A stretch of DNA of 64,000 nucleotides. It comes from Amaricoccus macauensis (lineage in GTDB: Bacteria > Pseudomonadota > Alphaproteobacteria > Rhodobacterales > Rhodobacteraceae). A model generated the notes under the pieces. That model was not told the origin of the DNA, ran no database searches, and saw only the letters and a program-made list of their open reading frames with translations. Numbering within the stretch: the first letter of the stretch is position 1; each line of letters begins with the position of its first letter. This document shows positions 27,279 through 34,885 of this stretch, piece by piece. The stretch spans positions 124,001 to 188,000 of the forward strand of contig NZ_JACHFM010000002.1 in NCBI RefSeq assembly GCF_014201905.1, written 5' to 3'. A program made the position numbers and the translations under genes.

Positions 27279-28065
27279 AGCGGTCGCCCAGGTACTGATC
27301 GAGCCTTGGCCAGCCTCCCGGGCGCCAGCCGGTAAGCCTCAGCCGGCAGGTCGCCATGACCCCCGGTGCCGTCCCTTCGGCGGGCGGCGGCGGTGGATGC
27401 GGGCAGCCGGTCAGCGCCTGCACCCGGCCAAGCAGGTCGTGCCGGTCGAGGACGAGGTCCGAGGCATTGAATGCGCCGGTCTCGGGCGCGGCGAGCAACC
27501 TGACGACGGCACTCGCCACGTCGTCGCCGTGGATCTCCGTCGCCACCCGGGGCGCGACGGTCTCCCCGCGGAGATAGCTCGCGACCAGATCGTCCCATTT
27601 CCCCGGCTCCCCGCCGTAGACCCCGGTCGCGCGCAGCGACGCGCCGCGAGCCCCGAGCGCCTGCTCCGCCGCGAGCTTCACCTCGCCGTAGAGCGAGTCG
27701 GGCCGGGGCACGTCTGCCTCCTTCAGGAACTCGCCCCGCCGGTGGTCGCCGTAAACGGCGCGGGACGAGAGAAAGACGATGCGCGCCTGGCCAACGGCGT
27801 CAAAAAGCCGCAGGGTTCCGTCAAGGTTCAGTCGGCGAAACCGCTCCGGGTCGTCCCCCTCGCCGCCACGGTAGCGGCCGGGGAGGTGGTCGAACGCGAG
27901 ATGCACCAGCGCGTCCGCCGCTGGCAGGGACGGGGCCGGGTCGTCGAGGGTCCAGAGAATGTCTCCCGCGCGCCCGAGCCGGGTGACGCGATGCCCGGCG
28001 GCGGTGAGCGCCGGAGCGACGAACCGTCCCACGACGCCACCGGCGCCCGTCAGGAGGACGTGCAT
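27265..28065 (-). CDS. sqdC: SqdC-like NAD(P)-dependent epimerase/reductase
   Basis: 266 residues with an N-terminal Rossmann fold (VLLTGAGGVVGRFVAPAL, residues 3-20) and a short-chain-type YxxxK in SLYGEVKLAAEQ, placing it among extended NAD-dependent epimerases/dehydratases. The identification rests on gene order: in Rhodobacter sphaeroides the sulfolipid genes run sqdB-sqdD-sqdC, as here. SqdC's exact step is not settled; a reductase acting on sulfoquinovose derivatives has been suggested. The start at 28065 follows GGAGG-like sequence on the coding strand inside the sqdD end (16-base overlap). Confidence 0.8.
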   Translation of the reverse strand: MHVLLTGAGGVVGRFVAPALTAAGHRVTRLGRAGDILWTLDDPAPSLPAADALVHLAFDHLPGRYRGGEGDDPERFRRLNLDGTLRLFDAVGQARIVFLSSRAVYGDHRRGEFLKEADVPRPDSLYGEVKLAAEQALGARGASLRATGVYGGEPGKWDDLVASYLRGETVAPRVATEIHGDDVASAVVRLLAAPETGAFNASDLVLDRHDLLGRVQALTGCPHPPPPPAEGTAPGVMATCRLRLTGWRPGGWPRLDQYLGDRFRSP

Positions 28066-28886
28066 GGCTCTGGCAACTCGGGGAGGGCCACGTCGTCGTG
28101 GAACGCCTGCCAGAGCGCGATCAGCGGCGCGAGCTGCCCGCGCTTCGGGTTCGCCGGATCCCACGGCTTCTCGTACTGGAAGTGAATGACGCGGGCGAGC
28201 GTCCAGTCCCAGAGCTCCGGCAGGTTGAACCAGACGTATTGCAGCAGGTTGTCATAGACCGGCAGCCCCTGCCAGTCGGGGAAGAACGCCTCGAGAAACG
28301 TCTGGTCGGTGCGCTTCCAGAAAGCGCCGGGCGTGTCGAGCCGGGCGAGCATCGCCGCAAAGGTCGCACCCGAGGGCCGCGCCGCGAAGACGCCGGAGTT
28401 CAGCCGGCGGAAGTCGGCGACACTCTCGTAGACGTTCGGCGCGGCGGAGAATTCCGGGTAGTCGAACAGCCGGTCGATCGACCTGAGGACGATGATATCG
28501 GCGTCGAGGAACACCACCCGCTCGTAGGGCAACTGCCAGAGGCGGAGCTTGGCAAAGTTGTCGAGCGGCGTGTGGAACGCCGGCTTCTCGCCCTTGGTGA
28601 ACGGCGCGCGCGTGTGCTGCGCCCGGCGGGAGTGGGCGAGATTGAACTCCTCCGACGTGGGCAGGAGCCCGCAGACGGCGAGACGCGCCCCGCGCTCCGC
28701 CAGCGGCGCCAGGGCCGCCGGATCGACGCCGCCGGTGTGAAGCACGACGACGTCCGCCGTGGTGCCGGTGCGGCGCAGCGAGTTCACCAGCGCCACGGCG
28801 CCGGGAAGATAGTCGGCGTTGGTGACCAGCGTCACATAGGCGCAGGGTCCACCGGGCGCGCGGTCGAGGAGAGGCGCGTCCGTCAT
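28050..28886 (-). CDS. sqdD: SqdD-like glycosyltransferase (GT8), sulfolipid assembly
   Basis: 278 residues of the glycogenin-like GT8 family: an N-terminal nucleotide-sugar fold beginning AYVTLVTNADYLPGAVALVNSL, the metal-binding DAD at 128-130 (VVFLDADIIVL) and an N-terminal-half NSGVFAARPS loop. In the Rhodobacter sqd operon this protein is the proposed transferase that moves sulfoquinovose from UDP-sulfoquinovose to diacylglycerol, forming sulfoquinovosyldiacylglycerol at the membrane. It is flanked by sqdB upstream (45-base gap) and overlaps sqdC downstream, supporting the role. Confidence 0.85.
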   Translation of the reverse strand: MTDAPLLDRAPGGPCAYVTLVTNADYLPGAVALVNSLRRTGTTADVVVLHTGGVDPAALAPLAERGARLAVCGLLPTSEEFNLAHSRRAQHTRAPFTKGEKPAFHTPLDNFAKLRLWQLPYERVVFLDADIIVLRSIDRLFDYPEFSAAPNVYESVADFRRLNSGVFAARPSGATFAAMLARLDTPGAFWKRTDQTFLEAFFPDWQGLPVYDNLLQYVWFNLPELWDWTLARVIHFQYEKPWDPANPKRGQLAPLIALWQAFHDDVALPELPEPCTSS

Positions 28887-28931
28887 GACAACCCCGTCAA
28901 CGGGCGCGCACCATCATCATGCCGGCCTGCA

Positions 28932-30149
28932 TCACGCGGATTTCAGGCCCCGGTGCTCCGGATCGCGCTCGACGCGCTGGGCGATCTCGCGGGTCCACGC
29001 CGAGACGCAGGGGATGCGCGAGCGATCGACGCGGTAGGCGTACTTCTTCGCCACGTCGACGACCTCCTCCAGCAAGCCGGCGCGCAGAGTGATCGGGTCA
29101 AGGCCAAGGGCGAGGAACTGGTCGTTCTTCACCACCAGTTCGTTCTCGGCCGCCTCCTTGCGCGGGTTCGGCAGCCACGCGACCTTGGCGCCGGTCAGTT
29201 CCGAGACCAGGTTCGCGAGATCGCGGACCCGGTGGGTCTCGGTCATCTGGTTGAAGATCTTCACCCGGTCGCCGCGCTTCGGCCCGTCGTTGAGCGCGAG
29301 TTCGATGCAGCGCACCGAGTCCTGAATGTGGATGAAGGCGCGGGTCTGGCCGCCGGTGCCGTGGACGGTGAGCGGATAGCCGATCGCCGCCTGGATCAGG
29401 AAGCGGTTCAGCACCGTGCCATAGTCGCCGTCGTAGTCGAAGCGATTGACGAGCTGGACGTGGCGGCGGGTCTGTTCGGTGTGGGTGCCCCAGACGATGC
29501 CCTGATGCAGGTCGGTGATCCGAAGGCCGTCGTTCTGGGCGTAGAACTGGAAGAGGATCTGATCGAGGCTCTTGGTCATGTGGTAGATCGAGCCCGGGCG
29601 CGTCGGGTAGAGGATTTCCTGCTCCACCGTCTCGCCGCCGATCGTCTCGATGCCGACCGGCAGGTAGCCCTCGGGGATCGCCGCGCCGACCGTGGAATAG
29701 CCGTAGACGCCCATGGTGCCGAGATGGATGAGATGGGCGTCGATCTCGGTCTCGACCAGCGCCGAGAGCAGGTTGTGGGTCGCCGAGACGTTGTTGTCGA
29801 CGGTGTAGACCTTGTGGCGGTCGGTCTTCATCGAGTAGGGCGCGGCGCGCTGCTCAGCGAAGTGGATGACCGCGTCGGGCCGGATCTCGAGGAGCCACTG
29901 CTTCAGCCGCTCGTAGTCCTTCGCAAGGTCGAGCAGGTGGAAGCGGATGCGCCGGCCGGTCTCCTGATGCCAGATGCGCGTGCGCTCCTGGATCGAGTCC
30001 ATGGGCGTCAGCGACTGGACGCCAAGCTCGGTGTCGATCCAGCGGCGCGACAGGTTGTCGAGAATATGGACCTCGTGGCCCTGGTCGGAGAGGTGGAGCG
30101 AGGTGGGCCAGCCAACGAAACCGTCGCCACCGAGTACCGCGATCTTCAT
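28932..30149 (-). CDS. sqdB: UDP-sulfoquinovose synthase
   Basis: Makes UDP-sulfoquinovose from UDP-glucose and sulfite. About 405 residues of an extended short-chain dehydrogenase: nucleotide loop GGDGFVGWPTSLHL at the N-terminus, LGTMGVYGY, and the catalytic YxxxK in IYHMTKS. The segments RWIDTELGVQSLTP and QGIVWGTHTEQT are typical of SQD1/SqdB. The start at 30149 is preferred because GAGGGG stands 9 bases ahead and the sequence begins MKIAVLGGDG. ATGs at 30158 and 30170 would add 3 or 7 residues. First gene of sqdBDC. Confidence 0.93.
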   Translation of the reverse strand: MKIAVLGGDGFVGWPTSLHLSDQGHEVHILDNLSRRWIDTELGVQSLTPMDSIQERTRIWHQETGRRIRFHLLDLAKDYERLKQWLLEIRPDAVIHFAEQRAAPYSMKTDRHKVYTVDNNVSATHNLLSALVETEIDAHLIHLGTMGVYGYSTVGAAIPEGYLPVGIETIGGETVEQEILYPTRPGSIYHMTKSLDQILFQFYAQNDGLRITDLHQGIVWGTHTEQTRRHVQLVNRFDYDGDYGTVLNRFLIQAAIGYPLTVHGTGGQTRAFIHIQDSVRCIELALNDGPKRGDRVKIFNQMTETHRVRDLANLVSELTGAKVAWLPNPRKEAAENELVVKNDQFLALGLDPITLRAGLLEEVVDVAKKYAYRVDRSRIPCVSAWTREIAQRVERDPEHRGLKSA

Positions 30150-30345
30150 GCCGGACATCCCCTCAGCCATCGTCCAGAACCTACTACAACCGGACCATGA
30201 CAGCCCGGCGACTGTCCAGAGCTTTACCGGGTTGGACGGGAAGGCACCAGCGCGAGACGCGCGAACCGGCCACCGGAAAGGGTCGAAACCCTTCGAGCGG
30301 CCGGACTCAGCGCAGGGAACGCCGTCTGCCGCGGGTTGAGCAAGG

Positions 30346-31077
30346 TCAACGCTCGGCCGGCCCGCCGGTCGGCGCAGGCCCGGGTGCGGGGATCGGGGGT
30401 TTCCCGCGCGGCGCGCGCGAGGACGCCGATTGCGCGGGTTCGGTGACGAGGCCGCCGGAGATGATGAGCTTCGCCGCGTCTTCGAGGCTCATGTCGAGGA
30501 GCACGATGTCGCGGCGGGGAACGAAGCGGAGGAACCCGGCGGTCGGGTTCGGGGTCATCGGCAGGAAGATCGAGACAAGCTCGTCCTCGCCCGAGCGCTC
30601 GCGGATCTCGGTCCGGACCCGGCTCGAGATGAAGGCGACCGACCAGACGCCCTTGCGGGGGTATTCCACGAGGCACGCGCCCTCGAAGGTGGTGCCGGTC
30701 TGGGTGAACAGCGTCTCGGCGATCTGCTTCAGGCCGTTGTAGATCGGCCGGACGATCGGGGTGCGCTCGACGATGCGCTCGCCGAAGCCGAGGACCGACT
30801 TGCCGACGAGGTTCTTCGCGAAGGCACCGACGATCGTCGTGAAGGACAGGAAGAGGAGCAGGCCGAGGCCGAAGATGTTCCGGCCGAAGACGTTCTCCGG
30901 GTTGTAGGCGCGCGGGATGAGCGGGATCACCTTGGCGTCGACGAAATCGATCGTCCAGTAGAGCAGGTATCCGGTCAGAAACAGCGGCAGCACGACGACG
31001 AGGCCGGCGAGGAAGTCGTTTCTCAGCCGCTGCATCAGCGGTGGGCGCGGCGTGCGGCGGCGACGTTTGCGGGCCAT
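30346..31077 (-). CDS. DUF502 family inner-membrane protein
   Basis: 243 residues. After a very basic start ([12 protein letters not shown]) come two membrane segments at about 23-43 (AGLVVVLPLFLTGYLLYWT) and 64-85 (FGLGLLLFLSFTTIVGAFA). A conserved domain with RTPIVRPIYNGLKQIAETLF, VWSVAFISS and LPMTPNPTAGFLRFVPRRD follows, diagnostic of DUF502. The C-terminal 30 residues are Pro-rich. The start at 31077 avoids a non-conserved 26-residue extension. The family is widespread and of unknown function; membrane location is clear. Transcribed alone, with an AT-rich promoter-like segment about 100 bases upstream. Confidence 0.88.
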   Translation of the reverse strand: MARKRRRRTPRPPLMQRLRNDFLAGLVVVLPLFLTGYLLYWTIDFVDAKVIPLIPRAYNPENVFGRNIFGLGLLLFLSFTTIVGAFAKNLVGKSVLGFGERIVERTPIVRPIYNGLKQIAETLFTQTGTTFEGACLVEYPRKGVWSVAFISSRVRTEIRERSGEDELVSIFLPMTPNPTAGFLRFVPRRDIVLLDMSLEDAAKLIISGGLVTEPAQSASSRAPRGKPPIPAPGPAPTGGPAER

Positions 31078-31565
31078 CGGGTCTCCGGGATCTTGGCGGG
31101 CCGGAGTGTATGGCGGGGGGATGACCGGAACAAGACGGGGTGCGCAGGGGGGCACGCAAGTTGCGCGTACAGGTTAAGTATATGATGAATATTGATAATT
31201 CTATATCCATTTACCGGATCGAAACTGCCGTTAACGCTCCCGGCCCAGATCGGATGGTGCGCTGCGGCGACGGCAGGCGCGGCATTGGCTCCTGAGACGC
31301 ATCCACTGACCGGCTGGCCTCGACGGTGAGACTGGCAGGGTTTGTGGGGTTACACGCAGGTAGCGCGGGCCTTTGCACGGACGGAGGCGCAAGGCGCCAC
31401 GCCGCAGGCGGCCTTCTTCTTTTCGGCCGAGTTCCTGCGTGGCGCGATCCGGGCGAGCAGTCCGGCCGAACGCTGGCGCGACGGTGAAGCCAGCCGTGGA
31501 GTCCTGCCGCGCTCTGGTCGGGAGGGTGACGCACTCTGCCGGGATGAGAACGATCAGCCGCGCGC
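31078..31565. other. Gene-free 488-base region with an AT-rich island
   Basis: No frame here has a recognisable product; those spanning it are shadows with Arg/Pro-rich translations. Bases 31172-31213 are strikingly AT-rich for this window and contain TATACT-like sequence on the minus strand, a plausible promoter for the DUF502 gene about 95 bases away. The remainder (31214-31565), behind the convergent-facing end of the transglutaminase gene, shows nothing I can interpret. Confidence 0.45.
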
Positions 31566-32444
31566 TCACTCCACCGGCACGACGTCCACCGCCTGTTCCG
31601 TCGATTGCTCGCCGGCGATGCGCAGGACGCCCTTGACCGGGGCGACGTCGCCGTAGTCGCGGCCGCGGGCGACGACGATGTGGTCGGTGCCGGCGGCGAT
31701 GGCGTTCGTCGGGTCGTACTCGGTCCAGCCCGCTTCCCAGCCGCACCAGGTGCGCACCCAGGCGTGCATGGCGTCGGCGCCCTCAAGGCGCGGCTGGCCG
31801 GGCGGCGGGAAGGTGCGCAGGAATCCCGAGACGTAGCCTGCGGGGACGCCGATGCCGCGCAGGCCGGCGATCATCACGTGGGCGAAGTCCTGACAGACGC
31901 CGCGGCGGCGCGCGAAGGCTTCCGCGGGGGGCGTGTCGACGGTGGTGGCGTCGGGGTCGAAATCGAAGTCGCGGTGGATCGCGAGGCCGACCGCCTCGAC
32001 GGCGGCGGCGACGGTCATCGCGGGCGAGACCTGCGCGCGGGCCCATGCAGTGATCTCGGGCGAGAGCGCGACGCGTGGCGAGGCGGTCAGGAAGTGGTGC
32101 GGCGCGGACGCATCGAGGCTGCGATGCTCGGCGATCTCGGTCGAAAGCCGCGAGAGCGGCGGCGAGATGTCGAAGCCGCGCGGCTGGGGCAGGCGCTCGA
32201 CGCGGCTTGTCAGGCGGAAGAGGATCTCGTCGTGGGCCTCGCGGAACACCACCTCGACGCCGGGGTTGCCGAAGAAGTCGGTGAGCGCCCGCTGCTCGGC
32301 GGGCTCGGGGGTGATCGTGAGGGCGCCGGTGATGCGTCGCTGAAGCCCCGGCAGGTCGGCGGGCATCAGCCGCAGGATGTGCCGCCCGGCGTTCGCCGGG
32401 TGGTCGTAGTCGTAGGCGATGGTCATGCCGATGTCGTAGAGCAT
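31566..32444 (-). CDS. Transglutaminase-like cysteine protease/ligase
   Basis: 292 residues: an N-terminal beta domain typical of bacterial transglutaminase-like proteins (IAYDYDHPANAGRHILRLMP) and a papain-like core with the triad Cys184 (RRGVCQDFAH), His227 (MHAWVRTW) and Asp244 (EYDPTN). The full triad predicts catalytic activity, either peptide cleavage or amide transfer. Its ATG overlaps the stop of the ATP-grasp/alpha-E gene (TGATG-type junction). With that gene and the DUF2126 gene it forms a three-gene operon that comparative genomics has linked to peptide modification; substrate unknown. Confidence 0.88.
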   Translation of the reverse strand: MLYDIGMTIAYDYDHPANAGRHILRLMPADLPGLQRRITGALTITPEPAEQRALTDFFGNPGVEVVFREAHDEILFRLTSRVERLPQPRGFDISPPLSRLSTEIAEHRSLDASAPHHFLTASPRVALSPEITAWARAQVSPAMTVAAAVEAVGLAIHRDFDFDPDATTVDTPPAEAFARRRGVCQDFAHVMIAGLRGIGVPAGYVSGFLRTFPPPGQPRLEGADAMHAWVRTWCGWEAGWTEYDPTNAIAAGTDHIVVARGRDYGDVAPVKGVLRIAGEQSTEQAVDVVPVE

Positions 32445-34885
32445 CAGCGCAGATACGTGTCTGAGAGCAGGGTGGAAAGCCCGCCGATGTCGTTGACCAG
32501 ATCGCAGAGCGCGCCGGGGTCGACTGTCCCCGGGGTCTCGACCGCGAGGGCGGTGTGGAGTTGCAGGACGCGGCGCGCGAGCGGCGACATCTGGCCGTTC
32601 ACCTCGGCATCCGGCAGGAACGCCACATGGTCGCGGATTTCGGAAAGCTGGTAGAGCACCGAGCGCGGGTTCAGCGCGTCGAGGGCGAGGAGGTCGACCA
32701 CGGTCTCCCGCGAGGTGGTGACCGCGTAGCGCTGGCGGTGGGTCATGACGCTGTCGCCGATCTCGACGGCGAGATCGAGCGCGCCGTCAGGTGCGCCCGG
32801 GTCGGCGAACGCGGAGAGCGCGCCCGCCATTGTGATGGCGCGCTCGAGGCTGCGGCCGACTGAAAGGAAGCGCCAGCCGGTGAAGCGGTACATGTTTTCG
32901 TGCACGAGCCCGGAGAAGCCGGTGATCTTGCGCAGGAGCACACCAAGCGCGCGGGCGGCGTCGTCCCCCTCGGTGACGCGCCCGGCAAGCTGGTTCGCGG
33001 TCTTCAGGAGGTCGTTCAGCGCCATCCAGCCGTCGATCGAAAAGCGGTCGCGCACGTTGCCGGCGCTGATGATCGCCGAGACGAGGACGTCCGTGAGGGC
33101 GTGGGGGATCGGGCGGTCGAGCTCGACGCCGGCGCGCTCGAGATAGGCCGCGAGGTGCGCGGTGAGGGGCGCCTCGGGGTCGGCGGTCTCGGCGAGGCGC
33201 ACATGGTAGGCGCGGGCCATCCGCATGATGCCCTCGGCGCGCTCCACGTAGCGGCCGAGCCAGAAGAGGTTGTCGGCGGCGCGGGCGGGCAGGACGCCCG
33301 GTGCGGTGCGGGCGAAGCCGCCCGGACGGGGCTCCAGCAGCGAGACATGGTCGACGGGCTCGGGGCTCACCACCCAGACGTCGGCGGCGCTGCCACCGCG
33401 CTGCATGGCGATCGCCTTCGGATCGAGGCTGTTGCCGATGCGGGCGAAGCCGCCGGGCATCACTTCCCAGCCGGTGGCCGTGCGGGCGAGGAAGACGCGC
33501 AGGGACATCGGCCGGGGCACGAGGGCGCCGTCGACCCAGGCGGGCGTCGTCGAGAGCACCACCGCTTCCTGCCCGACGAGGCTGGCGCCGTTGGTCTCGA
33601 TCCAGTCGTCGAAGGCGCCCTGCGCGCCGTCCGCTGGCTCGCCCGGCGCCCCCTCGCGGAGCTGGCGGCCGAGGAGGGTGGCGTCGTCGGGCTCGAAGGG
33701 AAGCCGTGTCGAGAGTGCCGAGCCGATCATCAGCCGGTCGAGGTTGGCGCGTACGTGGGCGCGCTCGGTGGGCTGGCCGCACCACCAGGTGGCGATGTTG
33801 GGCAGGAGCAGCGGCTCGCCGAGCAGTTCCTCGGCGATGCGGGGCAGGAAGGCGAGGAGCGCGCGGCTTTCCAGGACGCCGGAGCCGAGTGCGTTGACGA
33901 GGGTGACCGAGCCCTCGCGCAGGGCGCCGACGAGGCCGGGCGTGCCGAGGCGCGAGGTGTCGTCGAGTTCGAGCGGGTCGGCGAAGGCGGCGTCGAGCCG
34001 GCGCCAGAGCACCGAGATCGGCCGCAGCCCGTCAACGGTGCGCACCATGACCTTGCCGCCCTCGACCGCGAGATCCTCGCCTTCGAGCAGCATGAATCCG
34101 AGATAGCGGGCGATGTAGGCGTGTTCATAGTAGGTGTCGTTGAGCGGCCCGGGCGTCAGGATGGCGATGCGTGACGCGGGGTCGGGCGAGAGGCGTTGCA
34201 GGGCGCCGCGGAAGGCGCGGAAGAAGCCCGCGAGGCGGTGGACGTGGATTTCGGCGGCGAAGTCACTGAAGACCCGCGCGGTCGCCACCCGGTTCTCGAG
34301 GGCGAAGCCCGCGCCGGAGGGCGCCTGCGTGCGGTCGCCGAGCACCCACCAGTTGCCGTCCGGACCGCGGCCGATCTCGAAGGCGACGAGGTGGAGGAAG
34401 TGCCCGCCGCGCGGCCGCACGCCGACCAGCGGGCGCAGCCACTCGCGGTTGGCGGCGATGAGGCCCGCGGGCAGGTGGCCGTTCGCCACCAGCCGGTTCT
34501 CGCCGTAGAGATCGGCAAGGACCATCTCGAGCAGGTTCGCCCGCTGGATCAGGCCGCGCGAGAGGCTCTCGGCCTCGGCCTCCTCGATGAGCACGGGGAC
34601 GTGGGAGAGCGGCCAGTCGCGCTCATTGGCGCCCTTCGCGTCGTACTGGCGGTAGAAGACGCCGGCGTCACGCAGGTACTGGTCGCCGCGCGCGAAGCGC
34701 CGGGTGACGTCGTCGGGCGGGAGCCCGGCCAGATGCCCGATGAACTCGCGCCAGACCGGCCGGATCGCGCCCTCGTGGTCATAGAGCTCGTCCGACGTCC
34801 CGGCGGGCGGGTGATAGCCGGCGAGGAGGCGCGCGATCGCCGCCTCGTCGCCGGCCCGGCCCTGACGGCGCGCGGAGGTTGGCAT
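32444..34885 (-). CDS. Fused circularly permuted ATP-grasp and alpha-E protein
   Basis: 813 residues. Residues 1 to about 480 form the circularly permuted ATP-grasp type seen with alpha-E genes (YDHEGAIRPVWREFIGHLAG, RANLLEMVLADLYG, ILTPGPLNDTYYEHAYIARYLG, VTLVNALGSGVLES, LPNIATWWCG). Residues from about 500 on are the alpha-helical alpha-E (DUF403) domain (ADNLFWLGRYVERAEGIMRM, GLVHENMYRFTGWRFLSVGR). In many genomes these are two genes; here they are one protein. Predicted to ligate an amino-group substrate to a peptide or other carboxylate using ATP. Stop-start overlaps on both sides show tight coupling with the two transglutaminase-type genes. Confidence 0.88.
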   Translation of the reverse strand: MPTSARRQGRAGDEAAIARLLAGYHPPAGTSDELYDHEGAIRPVWREFIGHLAGLPPDDVTRRFARGDQYLRDAGVFYRQYDAKGANERDWPLSHVPVLIEEAEAESLSRGLIQRANLLEMVLADLYGENRLVANGHLPAGLIAANREWLRPLVGVRPRGGHFLHLVAFEIGRGPDGNWWVLGDRTQAPSGAGFALENRVATARVFSDFAAEIHVHRLAGFFRAFRGALQRLSPDPASRIAILTPGPLNDTYYEHAYIARYLGFMLLEGEDLAVEGGKVMVRTVDGLRPISVLWRRLDAAFADPLELDDTSRLGTPGLVGALREGSVTLVNALGSGVLESRALLAFLPRIAEELLGEPLLLPNIATWWCGQPTERAHVRANLDRLMIGSALSTRLPFEPDDATLLGRQLREGAPGEPADGAQGAFDDWIETNGASLVGQEAVVLSTTPAWVDGALVPRPMSLRVFLARTATGWEVMPGGFARIGNSLDPKAIAMQRGGSAADVWVVSPEPVDHVSLLEPRPGGFARTAPGVLPARAADNLFWLGRYVERAEGIMRMARAYHVRLAETADPEAPLTAHLAAYLERAGVELDRPIPHALTDVLVSAIISAGNVRDRFSIDGWMALNDLLKTANQLAGRVTEGDDAARALGVLLRKITGFSGLVHENMYRFTGWRFLSVGRSLERAITMAGALSAFADPGAPDGALDLAVEIGDSVMTHRQRYAVTTSRETVVDLLALDALNPRSVLYQLSEIRDHVAFLPDAEVNGQMSPLARRVLQLHTALAVETPGTVDPGALCDLVNDIGGLSTLLSDTYLR

